A DNA stretch of 64,000 nt from Rhizophagus irregularis. Lineage: Eukaryota > Glomeromycota > Glomeromycetes > Glomerales > Glomeraceae. Each line of letters opens with the position of its first letter. Position 1 is the first letter of the stretch. A model generated the notes under the pieces. That model was not told where the DNA came from. It ran no database searches and saw only the letters and a program-made list of their open reading frames with translations. The stretch is from contig NC_089431.1 of the NCBI RefSeq assembly GCF_026210795.1, positions 558,001 through 622,000 of the forward strand, written 5' to 3'. The position numbers and the translations under genes are program-made. Below, one piece after another: positions 52,097 through 62,300 of this stretch.

Positions 52097-52312
52097 AATA
52101 GAATAATATTATCAGAATCATAATGTTGGTCAGAATTTGTTAGCTGTAAAATATAATTTTAGCCATAATTTGCAGATAATATTGACTAAACTTGGACACT
52201 TACACGAACCAAGATGTCTATGTCTTTGAAGAATATTACGTCCAGAAAAGTTTATACTTTCGCGCAAAGAGAATGGCTTAGTTATTGAAAGATGACTTTT
52301 ACGCATTTTCAA

Positions 52313-52589
52313 TTATACAAAGTTTAAAAAAGAAGTAATTATATGAGGTTTCGCTATATACAACGTTAAATAGTTTATAGTTAACTATCGTTATAATATA
52401 TATATGTATGTTCGAAGAAAACTTTCGTTATTTTTGATTCAATAAAGATAGTCTTGATAATTTTTACATTTGATAGTGAATTTAAATAAAAATAAAATAA
52501 AATAAAAAGAATGTTTTTTTTCGATTTCATAAAAAGATATGAAACTTTTCTAATTTTGATTAATAATATTTTAATTCATACATATATAA
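52313..52589. other. A+T-rich flank of the transposon
   Basis: No gene or terminal repeat recognised. Confidence 0.4.
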
Positions 52590-52920
52590 TTGCGTAAGGG
52601 AGAAGGCCTTATTTAATCAATCAGTAAAACAGTGCTATTACAATAAAAGCATAAAAGTGGGCGTAGCGTAAGGGCGAATTCTTTATTTTAATCAATCAGT
52701 GTTACAATAGAAGCGCAAGGCGAAAAGGCGAAGTAATTAATCAGTGTCACAATAGGAGTGAATGGCAAAAGGCGAAGTAATTAATCAGTGTTACAATAGG
52801 AGTGCAATGGCGAAAAGGAGAAGTAATTAATCAGCATTACGCAAGGGTAAAAAGGTGAAGTAATTAATCAGTATTAGTACAATAGAAGCGTAGGGCGAAG
52901 AATCAATCAATGTGAAAAGG
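52590..52920. repeat. degenerate minisatellite, about 55 bp unit
   Basis: Six or so imperfect units containing gaagtaattaatcagtgtta, then caataggagtgcaatggcga and aaggc. No coding sequence. Confidence 0.8.
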
Positions 52921-53319
52921 ACGAAGGCTTTTTATTAATCATTTTTATTTTGCTCATATCATGAAAAAATTGGAAAATTCTTTCTTGTACATATTATCAA
53001 AGTTTATTGTTAGATTTATATGTATAAAAGTTTAATTGTTGACATATGCACGTCAAAGCTTATTTATTGATATATAGAGTTTAGACTTTAGACTTTTCTT
53101 TATATAAGCTTAAATATACTAAAGTTTAAATTATTCGTTTAAATAAACTTTTTGACCTTTCCTTATAGCTTAAATAGGCTTTTTATATTTTTTCCCATAT
53201 AACTAATAAACTTTATTTTTATCTATCAATAAAAAAAAAAATATTTCAAATTTCGTGACTACAATACTTTTTATTTTAAGAATTTCTTTCGAATATTTAT
53301 TTAAATTTATAATTTAAAA
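52921..53319. other. spacer upstream of the RGG-like gene
   Basis: A+T-rich, with repeated agcttaaata/agtttaaatt words; nothing else seen. Would contain the promoter of the gene starting at 53320. Confidence 0.4.
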
Positions 53320-53738
53320 ATGACAAGATTGCGAAAATTTCAAAAAAATACTGTGCAAAATGAAACGGAAGCTACGAGTAAGCATTTTTTTAGATATATT
53401 ATAATATTATTGCAATTTTTTATTTATTTTAATATAATCAGGGGGTAGAAAAGATGGCGGTGGACAAGGTCGTGGACGTGGGCGTGGTCGTGGTCATGGT
53501 CATGGAAGTAAAAATCAGTCTATTGAATCTTCCAATGCAGGTAACGATTTTATACGTATTTTTTCTTATTTTGGTGATTTCTCTCATTTTCTAATTTGCT
53601 CTATTTTAACCAGGTGATTGCGTTCGAAGTAACAAAAAATGAGCAATTGAACGTGATATTCAAATCCAAGAATATGAAACCGAAGCTGGCAATGAATTTT
53701 TGAAATTAACTATTATTTTATTAGCAATTTTTCAAATA

Positions 53739-55871
53739 CAGTCGCCTCTGGATATAACGAACCTAATGTTCCAGCAAATTTTGTTCGGTATAGAATGAGT
53801 TCGTTATATGACACCTATACTCTATAACGAACAGTTTGTTATATAAAATTTGACCAATAAAATAACAATCATGTGATTTATATGAATATATTATATTTAT
53901 TATATTACGTACATTTATTCAATTATATTATCATTATTACTATTATTATATTATTAGTTACGAAAATTATTAAGATTAAGTTGTTTAAGGTTTCTCACAA
54001 TAAGTAATTTAATACGCTTATGCAACCCTTTTAAAATTTTTAATTCATCATTCACGTCTCCAAATTCTGACCCCTGTTCATACAAAAATTGTGTAATATT
54101 ATTCACAGCTTTTTCCGCCTCTTTCAGACTAACTTTCTCCATTATAGGCATCAATTCATTCTCTTCCACTACAATTTCTTCTTCTTTATCTGCATTTAAT
54201 ATAGCATCAATTATTTCATCATCAGTAAGCGCACCTTCTGCAATTTCATCTTCAATATTAATATACTCTCGTGCATTAAGATGATCACCTTCTGGAAGAA
54301 AAGCAATTAAGTTTTCAAGCTCTACTTCTTCATCTTCAATGCTAAAAAAAAAATAAATATTAAAATTTATTGTTTATTTAAATTAAAATATTAATATATA
54401 ATACATACGTATTATTATAATCATCAAAGATTGAATCATCTTCAATTTCATCACTTGGTGGTAGAATTCAGGTCTTTTTCCAGCAATTTGAGATTGTTTG
54501 AGCTGATACCATTGACCACGCTTCAGCTGAATTCTGTAGAGCTTCAAAAATATTATAATCAGCAAGCTTTTCAACAAACCCATCTTGTACATTGTCATAT
54601 GCTTCAATTCGATTTTGAATAAAAAGTCGCTTATAATGACATTTAAATGAATGAATTATTCCCGCATCACATGGTTGAAGTGCAGTAGTAGTGTTTGGTG
54701 GAAGAAATTTCACATTAATACTATCTAATTTCTCTTTAGTTTCATCTAAAATAAGATGCACTGGTGCATTATCAACCAAAAGAACAATTTTTCGTCCTTT
54801 TCGTCTCATTTTTTCATTAAGTTTAAGAAGGATTTCGTTAAAGATACTGACTTGCATCCAGGACTTTTTGTTCCAAAAATAATAGACAGGAAGGTTCTTA
54901 TAATTGAGATTTTTCATAGCACGAGGGGTTTTGTGTTTATGAATAAAAGAAAGTGCCATTTTTTCAGTTCCTGTTGCATTTACTGCGCAAAATATAGTAA
55001 CCCGGGATTTTTCTTTTTTATGACCAGATATAGGTCCACGTGCCAGAACTCTGGAAGGTTCCATTTTCCAAAATAGTCCAGTCTCATCAGCGTTCCAAAT
55101 ATCTTCTGGGTTATAAGACTTAAGAAAATCTTGTAAGGCAAGGCGGTCATTTTCTATTGACTCAACTGAAGGTGCACTTGAGGCTTCACCTTGTTTCCTA
55201 AATTGTTGTAACCCATGTCTTTTTTTAAAACCAGTTAACCAACCCTCTGACTGGTGAAAATCTTCTATAGAAAATCTTTCTGCAAAAAATGCCGCTTTGA
55301 CCTTTAAAATATTACCATCAATATCTTGCCTTGTATTTAGAGCATTGTCAACCCAAAGACCAAGTGCTTGTTCAAGTCGTGGCCATTTTGGTCCACGAAA
55401 TTTTTTAATACTCCCTTGGTCTCCTAAAATTGCAAGCCAACGTTCCTTTTCACTTAAAATATCAGTAACTGTTGACTTTCCAATATTATACCTTTGTGCG
55501 AGACTAACATTAGAAAGGTTTGGTTCCCTTTCTTTTATTTCACAAATTTCACATTTTTGTGCTGCAGAAAGTATAGTTCTTTTTCTTGTAGTTGACATTT
55601 AACGTTAAAACAAATAGATAATCATGATAATCAATGAAAAAAGAGATGATCGATCATATAAATATGATCAGATCACGTGATGTTCGGTATAACAAATATA
55701 CGGCTAATATATCAGGGCTAGTCATTATAAGTTCGGATGCGGTATAAAGGATTTTATTATAAAAGTTCGGTATATCCAGTGTAAATAATTATAAAAAATC
55801 GGTTCTGTAAACTTAGGTTCGGTATAACGAGAGTTCGGTACATAGAGGTTCGTTATATCCAGAGGCGACTG
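53739..55871 (-). mobile_element. Tigger/pogo-type transposon, 2133 bp
   Basis: Starts CAGTCGCCTCTGGATATAAC and ends with its exact reverse complement; the perfect terminal repeat is about 26 bp. It is flanked by TA on both sides (53737-53738 and 55872-55873), the Tc1/mariner/pogo target duplication. Subterminal gttcggtataacgaa motifs recur. It carries one transposase gene on the minus strand. Confidence 0.95.
53954..55598 (-). pseudogene. Tigger transposase with one premature stop
   Basis: Exon 1 55598-54409 and exon 2 54341-53954 (donor GTATGT, acceptor TTAG) join in phase to 525 codons, with one in-frame TGA at 54468-54470 (codon 377). Without it the frame would read on through ILPPSDEIEDDSIFDDYNN. 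Domains: psq-type helix-turn-helix (about 5-55), CENP-B/Tc5-type helix-turn-helix (about 65-135, WLTGFKKRHGL), and a DDE_1 catalytic domain with Asp171 (NADETGLFW), Asp276 (LLVDNAPVH) and Asp311 (LQPCDAGII), a DD34D arrangement. The truncated 376-residue product keeps all three aspartates but loses the acidic C-terminus. It could still be partly active. Confidence 0.9.
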
Positions 55872-56192
55872 TACTGGTTTAATGTATATCATAATTAGGT
55901 CGTAGTGAAGTACACGAAGCACAATCATCGAAATCAAGTCTTAATGTTATTACTATTTCCGAAGATGAACCAGAATCAGCGCTCTATGATGATGCACCCG
56001 ATGATTTTAGTGTTTCAGAACAACCGCAACTCAAGGACAAGCCTTTTAAATTAGATTGTAGCGCAATCATTGATAACTCCACGAAGATTTATAAAGACAG
56101 TCGTAAAATAGAAGTAAGTCGATTGACAAATAAAAAACGGGTTTTACCTACAAGTTCTAAAAATAAATGCCAATGATGTCAGAACAACATCA

Positions 56193-56713
56193 CATCAGGA
56201 AATTTTTTTTGGCGTAATTTAGTGTAATATTTCGAAGGTGGTGTAAAATTTCGAAATATTACACTAAAAACGTAATATTACAAAAGTTTACACTCTTAAA
56301 TTTGAATAATTATAGTAATTTAGAATATCTCGCTATCTACTGATCCAATCAAGACGATCTATAGCTCATTGAAATCAGCTCATCAAGACGGATCGAATGG
56401 TAGTAAAATCGCATTTCTACAGTTGATAGAACGCTCTATAGTATGCAGTAAAGTTTTAAATTAATAGAAAGTCATCTATCAAACGTAAAGATACGATTTT
56501 ACTACCATTTGATTCGTCTTGATGAGCTGATTCCAATGAGCTATAGATCGTCTTAATTGGATCAGTAGATAGCGAGATATTCTTAAATTACTATAATTAT
56601 TCAAATTTAAGAGTGTAAACTTTTGTAATATTACGTTTTTAGTGTAATATTTCGAAATTTTACACCACCTTCGAAATATTACACTAAATTACGCCTAAAC
56701 AAATTTCCTGATG
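56193..56713. mobile_element. long-hairpin MITE, 521 bp, CATCAGGAAA termini
   Basis: Two arms of about 235-245 bp are near-perfect reverse complements: catcaggaaatttttttt to about 56440, and about 56480 to aaacaaatttcctgatg. They contain ggcgtaatttagtgtaatat and cgctatctactgatccaat on both sides, with a short spacer. A transcript would fold into one long duplex. The ends match the 41650-41895 element. No coding sequence; no clear target duplication. Confidence 0.9.
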
Positions 56714-56985
56714 CCACTGATTTACTTGAAGTCTCAGAAAGTGACGGTGATGGTGATAATATAGAAGATAGCGGTAAATCTTTCAAAAGTTCAGATAAGG
56801 ACTATGGCGAAAGACAAAAAACCTGACAACTCGTAACATCACGTGATTCAAAAAAAGGTGATTATGTTCTTAATTACTAGTTGTTTATTATGAATATTAA
56901 ATTTTAACAATTTATATAAATACACCTTTAGGCAAACCCGAAGCTTTAAAGGGGATGAAAAATGTTTTCGAAGTTTGTCAGTGGA

Positions 56986-57033
56986 GTGGGATACCACCAT
57001 ATGATATAATTATATCATATGGTGGTATCCCAC
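56986..57033. repeat. 48 bp perfect palindrome
   Basis: gtgggataccaccatatgat followed by its exact continuation through ataattat to its reverse complement. Its outer half contains the same taccaccatat word as the array that follows. Confidence 0.95.
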
Positions 57034-57400
57034 TTGCCCTAGATTATATTACCACCATATAATCTGGATACCACCATATAATCTAATTACCACCATGTAA
57101 TCTGGATACCACCATATAATCTAATTACCACCATGTAATCTGGATACAACCATATAATCTAATTACCACCATATGATCTAAATAATATAATCTAATTACC
57201 ACCATATAATCTAAATAATATAATCTAATTACCACCATATAATCTATTTATTTTTATGAATTAGGTATCTTTTTTATGCTCTAGCTATCCTTTAAAATCT
57301 TTCTTGCTATCTGTTTTTTTTTATCACCATATAATCTAACTACCACCCACCATTTAATCTAACTACCACTATATAATCTAAATACCACGCTTTTCTTCTT
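57034..57400. repeat. tandem array of taccaccatataatctaat
   Basis: About 14 units of 16-19 bp (taccaccatataatct plus aat/gga) with point changes, decaying toward 57390. It lies at the boundary between the transposon-rich and the higher-G+C virus-like sequence. Confidence 0.9.
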
Positions 57401-58017
57401 GTTTCTGAGTCGTTTACATGCTAAATTATATAATAGGATTGTTGGCCTTCTGTAGCTGTTTAGATACCTGGTTTTATGTTAAGGGTGTTGACTTCCTATA
57501 CCTGATTGGATGCCGAATTCTATATTGAGTGCTTACCTTTTTGCGCCTATTTGGTTGCCTTTCTAGATCCCAAAATGTGGTAAAAAAATATCATGTTGGG
57601 TGGTGCAGTAGATCTGCGATTAATTTTGGCCGGCACTATGGTATAATTTCTAGCCGATCTTTTGGGCACATGATTTGAGGGATCAAAGTTGGCGCCATGG
57701 TAGTGACCTGATCGTGACCTGGTAGCTACCATGGAACTGTCATGGAACTGGCAAGGAGCTAGTATGATTTTATTAGTTCGCCAGTTTCAGGCCACTTGTA
57801 TGCTGGCTTGGATGCCGAATTATTACGTCCAATGTTCTGGCCGAAATTGTGGAATAGTGCTGGCTGAAATTATGGAGCGAATTTTGACTGCGCCTTACTG
57901 CGCCAGTCACGTGATCCTGTTACAGCACCGAACACCCTCACATAGTTACGGGATAGTGACGGGAATGTTCTAGGAATGTTTCCGGAACCCAATATATATG
58001 CATTTGTGTCAAAAAAA
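57401..58017. other. higher-G+C region without a clear gene
   Basis: Contains recurring ggccgaaatt(at/gt)gg and ctggctgaaattatgg words, which look like old repeat units. An open frame at 57731-57973 is made of these repeats and is not supported as a gene. Just before 58018 there is a TATA-like ccaatatatatgca. Confidence 0.45.
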
Positions 58018-58098
58018 ATGTCTAAACAAGTACAAATCATAAATCTTGAAACTGGACAACAAATCACACTAGATGGCTTACACAATATCAGTGGCTAA
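58018..58098 (+). CDS. possible 26-residue ORF
   Basis: ATG at 58018 opens MSKQVQIINLETGQQITLDG and stops after HNISG. A TATA-like element lies about 25 bp upstream and an A run precedes the ATG, as at the start of a real gene. It may be the 5' stub of a truncated gene. Unknown function; only weak support. Confidence 0.3.
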   Translation: MSKQVQIINLETGQQITLDGLHNISG

Positions 58099-58119
58099 GT
58101 TTAATTCTACTTTCGTCTA

Positions 58120-58175
58120 CATATTTGTCTTTTTACGGTGTTTTTTAGCATGAATATCGTACTTCTGAGGCCCGA
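58120..58175 (-). pseudogene. fragment of a Cys/His-protein paralogue
   Basis: The minus strand reads QKYDIHAKKHRKK, matching YGYCDDHARKHRKRE of the 93-residue protein at 58967-59248; at nucleotide level tttacggtgttttttagcat aligns with tttacggtgctttctagcat. The rest of the gene is missing. Confidence 0.6.
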
Positions 58176-58559
58176 TCATGGGTCGAGGCAGTGTGTATGC
58201 CAATTTTTTTTTGAGCGCCCCTATAAAAATTCTCTGTCCCTAGTGTCCCTAGTGTCCCTAGTAAAAGTAAAGTTGTGGCCGAATTTATGGAATATTACGT
58301 TATCAAAATTAAACAAAAATCTATTGTGCCAAAAATAATAATAAAATTTGTCTAACTTCAATATCAATTTTGGATATTCTATTGGGCGTGCAATTTGTAT
58401 TAGCTTGGCCGGCCCATTTGTTTGCTAAGAAGTACACCATAACTATTGCGCCAGTATATGTATGCCGATTTCGTGTCCGAAGTTCAAATCATTAGAGTGC
58501 ATTCATATTGCCTTCGGTGGCATATTTTCAGGCGTATTAGTGCAAAATAGGACGGATTT

Positions 58560-58980
58560 TTTGTTGTCACCAGCTGTCACTGGTGTCACCAGTTAGTATA
58601 CGGAACTAGTGACAGAACTAGTGACACGTTCGTTATACTTCTTGAGGTTATTATGCTATTTCATTTCTTTCTTGATTAGTGTCACTAGTGTCACTAGTAA
58701 AAGAGTAATAAATTCTAGGAAAAAAAATCGAAGTTTTTCTATGCTATCCAGTCTATATAAGATATAATATGATGAATCTATGATGTACAGTATGTATGCT
58801 AAAAAAAAATAAAAGTTGGGAACCTCGGATTTTCTCCAGTGACACCAGTGGCACCAGTGACGCAGACGATAGGCTCATCAAGAAAAGTTTCCTTCGGCTT
58901 AGAATTCCTAAAGAGCCTATCGTCTGCGTCACTAGCTTCTGTCACCAGCTTTTTTTTCCTGTGTCACTAGTGACAAGTTG
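58560..58980. repeat. cluster of GTCACTAGTGAC / GTCACCAG motifs
   Basis: Clusters of short partly palindromic words: gtcaccagctgtcactggtg and aactagtgacagaactagtg (58565-58628), gtgtcactagtgtcactagt (58679-58699), cagtgacaccagtggcacca (about 58837-58856) and gtgtcactagtgac (58961-58974). A similar gtgtccctagtgtccctagt run lies at about 58236-58263. Could be iterated protein-binding sites or degenerate tandem repeats. Confidence 0.75.
58856..58933. terminator. 21 bp perfect stem, 36 nt loop
   Basis: Arms agtgacgcagacgataggctc-type (58856-58876) and its exact complement (58913-58933). It begins 34 bp past the stop of the minus-strand Cys/His gene, and a T9 run on that strand follows at 58809-58801. 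A 3' end or terminator structure is an inference; it could also belong to the repeat cluster. Confidence 0.4.
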
Positions 58981-59248
58981 TATCATTTTCGTTTACCTCT
59001 AAATTACCTACCAGTATCTCTGCCGAAGCTAAGTCTACCATCCTTTTCTGATGGTATTGTTCCCTTTTACGGTGCTTTCTAGCATGATCATCGCAATATC
59101 CATATCTGGAATAAGATAATTTTCCACATTCTTTGCAAAATACCTGAGAAGGAGAATTGCGATGAATAAAACATTCTTCCGGATGGTAGCATCCTCGATT
59201 GCAAATCTTACCACTCCTGTGGATATAAGTACATCGATAAAATACCAT
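58967..59248 (-). CDS. Cys/His-rich small protein, 93 aa (probable zinc binding)
   Basis: Intronless. Two metal-site-like groups: Cys6, Cys16, Cys20, Cys26, His29, and Cys38, Cys41, Cys52, His55. The first has the pattern CTYIHRSGKIC ... CFIH, a C-x9-C ... C-x2-H arrangement that recurs in small proteins of nucleocytoplasmic large DNA viruses. A basic stretch (HARKHRKREQYHQKR, 55-69) follows. The C-terminus is acidic and ends in the hairpin/repeat region. Divergent from the polymerase gene, with 124 bp between start codons. It might bind nucleic acid or serve in viral transcription or replication; I cannot name it. A fragment of a relative lies at 58.1 kb. Confidence 0.7.
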   Translation of the reverse strand: MVFYRCTYIHRSGKICNRGCYHPEECFIHRNSPSQVFCKECGKLSYSRYGYCDDHARKHRKREQYHQKRMVDLASAEILVGNLEVNENDTTCH

Positions 59249-59372
59249 TTTAATAACTATGGATTGTTGATTTATGTATCGATCTATATAGTTCGGAATT
59301 AATTTTCATTTTAAACTTTTTTCTCCCGGAGTATATAGTTTCTCTCGAACTGTATATTTGCGATATAATATT
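59249..59372. promoter_or_regulatory. bidirectional promoter region
   Basis: 124 bp between two divergent ATGs, A+T-rich within a less A+T-rich block. TATA-like words: gtatatagtttctc and tgtatatttgcgatataata toward the polymerase, and ctatatagatcgatacat (minus strand) toward the Cys/His gene. No mapped start sites; inference from position. Confidence 0.45.
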
Positions 59373-62300
59373 ATGACTGAACAATCCTCGCTTTCAGAGT
59401 TCTTCGACGCCTCCGCCCTTTTTCATCCAGAGGCTGAAAAAGATAAAATGGAAGCCCAAATAATTCGCTATTCCGGTGAAAAAAACTTGTCAGGCATTCC
59501 AACTCTGGATGATATAGTTGCAGAAAATGATGAGGGATTAATGACAATTCTTGAAGATGCTCTATCTAAGCAACATGATATTCCTTTTATGGCCATTAAG
59601 AATGAAGGGTCAACAGAAAAGATAAAAGGAATGTACCGCTATGTATTGCGTCTTTATGGTCGCCTTATTAACGGCCAAAAGGCACTGGTAACTCTTGTGG
59701 GCATTCAGGTTTTCTTTGACATTCTCGTACCAGACGGAGAGACCTCAGATGAATGCGAAGAAAAGGTGAACAAAATTCTCTTTAGCATTGTGAAATCATA
59801 TAAAATAGAGCATATTAAAGCTTTCCCTTTTCGCGGTTATCATACAGAAAAAAAGACATATTTGCGAATTTATACAAACAGTACTGGCGGTAGAAAGACT
59901 GCTATTAAAGCTGTTCAAGATAATAACTTCGAGACTGCATCAGATGATTTATACTCATTTCACCGTAAGGTAGCCCGAGAGAACGGTATTCAACTCTCTG
60001 GATGGTCTATAATAAACAAATATATTTACAAGCAAGGCAAAGGGACCAGCCCGCTCTATAAGCATGAATTCGATGTATCTATAAAAGATTTCTGTCCGCT
60101 AGAGGATATTACAACAATAAGTGACCGATTCCCTATTTCAGCTCTCTTACGGGATCGTACTCTTGTTATCACGTGGGATATTGAGACGCAATCACAAGAG
60201 TTGGGTGAATTTGCCGAAGTCCTTGATCTGAATCATAATGTTTTTATGATTTGCATGACATTGCATTGGAAAGATGATCCAAAACCACTAAAGCAAATAA
60301 GTATCGTCGATGTTGAGGCAGAACCAGATCCACGCTGGACCACAATCGTATGTGGAAACCAAGAAAATCTGCTGAAAGCATTTGCCCTCTACTGGCGAGC
60401 ATTTGCACCTGACATCCAAGTTGGGTTCAACGATTCTGACTATGATTGGCATTTTATTATGGAGAGAGCATATCATCTTAACATACTCGAGTGGATGTGG
60501 GAGCGAATGACAGGAAAGTTTGAAAGAAAGAAAGAAATTATAAAGTGGAAATATCGTGGAAAGATAGGAGCGAAATCAGAAAATGATTACATGAAAAAGT
60601 ACCCTGTTAAGGCTCCTGAGAAAGGGGAGGAGGATCCAGAGGAGAAAGAATATATGGGTGGTCCAATTAAGATCAAAATTAGTGCGGAAGAAGATTTTAC
60701 TTCTAGCTTTCTTGAACTGCCAGGTTGCATACCAATTGACGTCCGAGTGTGCCTCAAAAAACGTTTCCCTCGTTCTGAAGTCGATAAGAAAGGTTCACTT
60801 AAATTTTTCTTACAAAAGTGTGGTCTTGACAGTAAGGCCGATATGCCATATGATAAAATGTGGAAAATCTATTCAGAGGCAAAAAAAAACCCCTCCTCAA
60901 CAACCACAAGAAATATGCGTGAAGTAGCACATTACTGTATTATAGATGCACTGCGCTGTCAAGAGCTTTTGGTAAACCAAAGTATAATAAATGATTATAG
61001 AGAGGTCGCCTCCATAGCTTATGTTTCTCTTTTCGACGCACACTATCACGCAAATGGAATGAAGGTACGAAACCTTCTCGGCGCATATGCTGTCAAACGA
61101 GATATGGTAATAAGTACAAGGGTTCATGAAAACATAGAAAAAGGGAAATATCCTGGTGCGTACGTATATCTACCTAAAAAAGGGATTGAAAGTAAAAGAC
61201 CTGTAACGGGATTGGATTTTGCTTCATTATATCCTAGTATTATAATGGCATATAACCTCTCCCCAGAAAAATTTATATTTGATCCAAAGGATGCCGATAT
61301 TGCGCAAAATAATGGAAATAACTTGCATAAGATTGAGTTTTCGTTTAATAATCATATCGTCCAAGCTTGGTGCATCCGCCATGATAACCAAACGGAAAAG
61401 ATAGGCCTATATCCGGCCGTATTGAAGGATTTATTTAACAAGAGGTTGGATCTTAAAGCACGTCTAGCCCCACTAGGAAAGAAAAAGCAACATCTTGGGA
61501 AGATGATAAGTTCAACTAAAGAAAGAGGCAAAAAGATTCCAGAAAGCTTAAATTTAGAATATTCATCCGTATGCTTTGATTACGATTATTGGGATTCGAA
61601 GCAAAAAGCTTTGAAGGTATACATGAACACTTTTTATGGGGAAGCTGGAAACTCACTATCTCCTATCTTTCTTCGTGAATTAGCCTGTGGAACAACTACG
61701 GCGGGAAAATATAACCTTAATCTTGTTGCCGAATTCGTAACAAAGAAAGGGTTTGGGATAAAATATGGGGACACCAATTCTTTGTATCTTACCTGCCCAG
61801 ATAAGTATTATGAAATATGCGATAGAGCTTTTAATGAAGTAAAGCTTTCCAAAGAAGCGTACTGGACTGAAATGGTCAAAATTACTATGGATGTGATGAG
61901 AAAGTTGCGCGATCAAGTAAACGCTTATCTTAGGATAAAAAGTGGGACCTCTTATCTAAAGATGGCTTACGAAGAGGTATTATTTCCCGTCTGCTTTACT
62001 GGCAAAAAGAAGTACTTTGGGATTGAGCATGAAGATGTAGTAAACTTTAAACCAAAAAACCTCTTCAAGAAAGGAATAGAAACTGTAAAGCAAGGTAAAT
62101 CCCAGCTTCTCAAATTCATCGGAGAGAAGATTATGAGAGAGGCTATGGATATAAATAATACACGTCCAATTCACGAAATTGTTAAAGATACTCTTAGAGA
62201 AGCCCGAAACAAGGAATGGGATTTCAATGAATTTATCATAATGGGTACATGGAAGCCTAAGAAAAATAATCTCTGCAACAATCGCTTTATGGGACGTATG

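Larger units (their letters stand above)
48357..52312 (-). mobile_element. decayed CACTA/EnSpm-like transposon body
   Basis: A run of minus-strand coding pieces, all recognisable as one multi-exon transposon protein of the Tnp2 type common in this fungal lineage. N-terminal pieces are at about 52211-52312 and 51590-52096, the transposase core at 49504-51595, and C-terminal pieces at about 49070-49315 and 48357-48912. Terminal CACTA ends were not found, so the limits are those of the coding pieces. Frameshifts at about 51592 and 49190 show it is inactive. Confidence 0.65.
53320..56822 (+). pseudogene. RGG/RGRG-box gene split by two transposons
   Basis: Exons 53320-53377, 53442-53540 and a third from 53614 join in phase (MTRLRKFQKNTVQNE ... 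DGGGQGRGRGRGRGHGHG ... SNAGDCVRSNKK) until a TGA at 53640, beyond which the frame stays coding-like (AIERDIQIQEYETEAGNEF). The Tigger element sits at 53739-55871. Coding sequence resumes at about 55896 (RSEVHEAQSSKSSLNVITIS ... DDAPDDFSVSEQPQLKDKPF) to a stop at 56174. After the MITE at 56193-56713 an acidic stretch ATDLLEVSESDGDGDNIEDS runs to 56822. The Gly/Arg repeats suggest nucleic-acid binding; family unknown. Almost certainly inactive, unless only the first 61 codons are used. Confidence 0.6.

Noticed and set aside
54383-54607. 74-codon ORF overlapping the Tigger transposase
   Set aside because: Out-of-frame shadow; the true continuation is in the transposase frame past the TGA.
56193-56713. 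Possible riboswitch or structured RNA because of very strong folding
   Set aside because: The structure is explained by the two inverted arms of a MITE with transposon-like ends.
57731-57973. 80-codon ORF before the virus-like genes
   Set aside because: Built from repeated ggccgaaatt-type words, with no protein-like pattern beyond the repeat.
59358-59372. Upstream TTG start for the polymerase
   Set aside because: An ATG five codons later is the normal eukaryotic or viral start.
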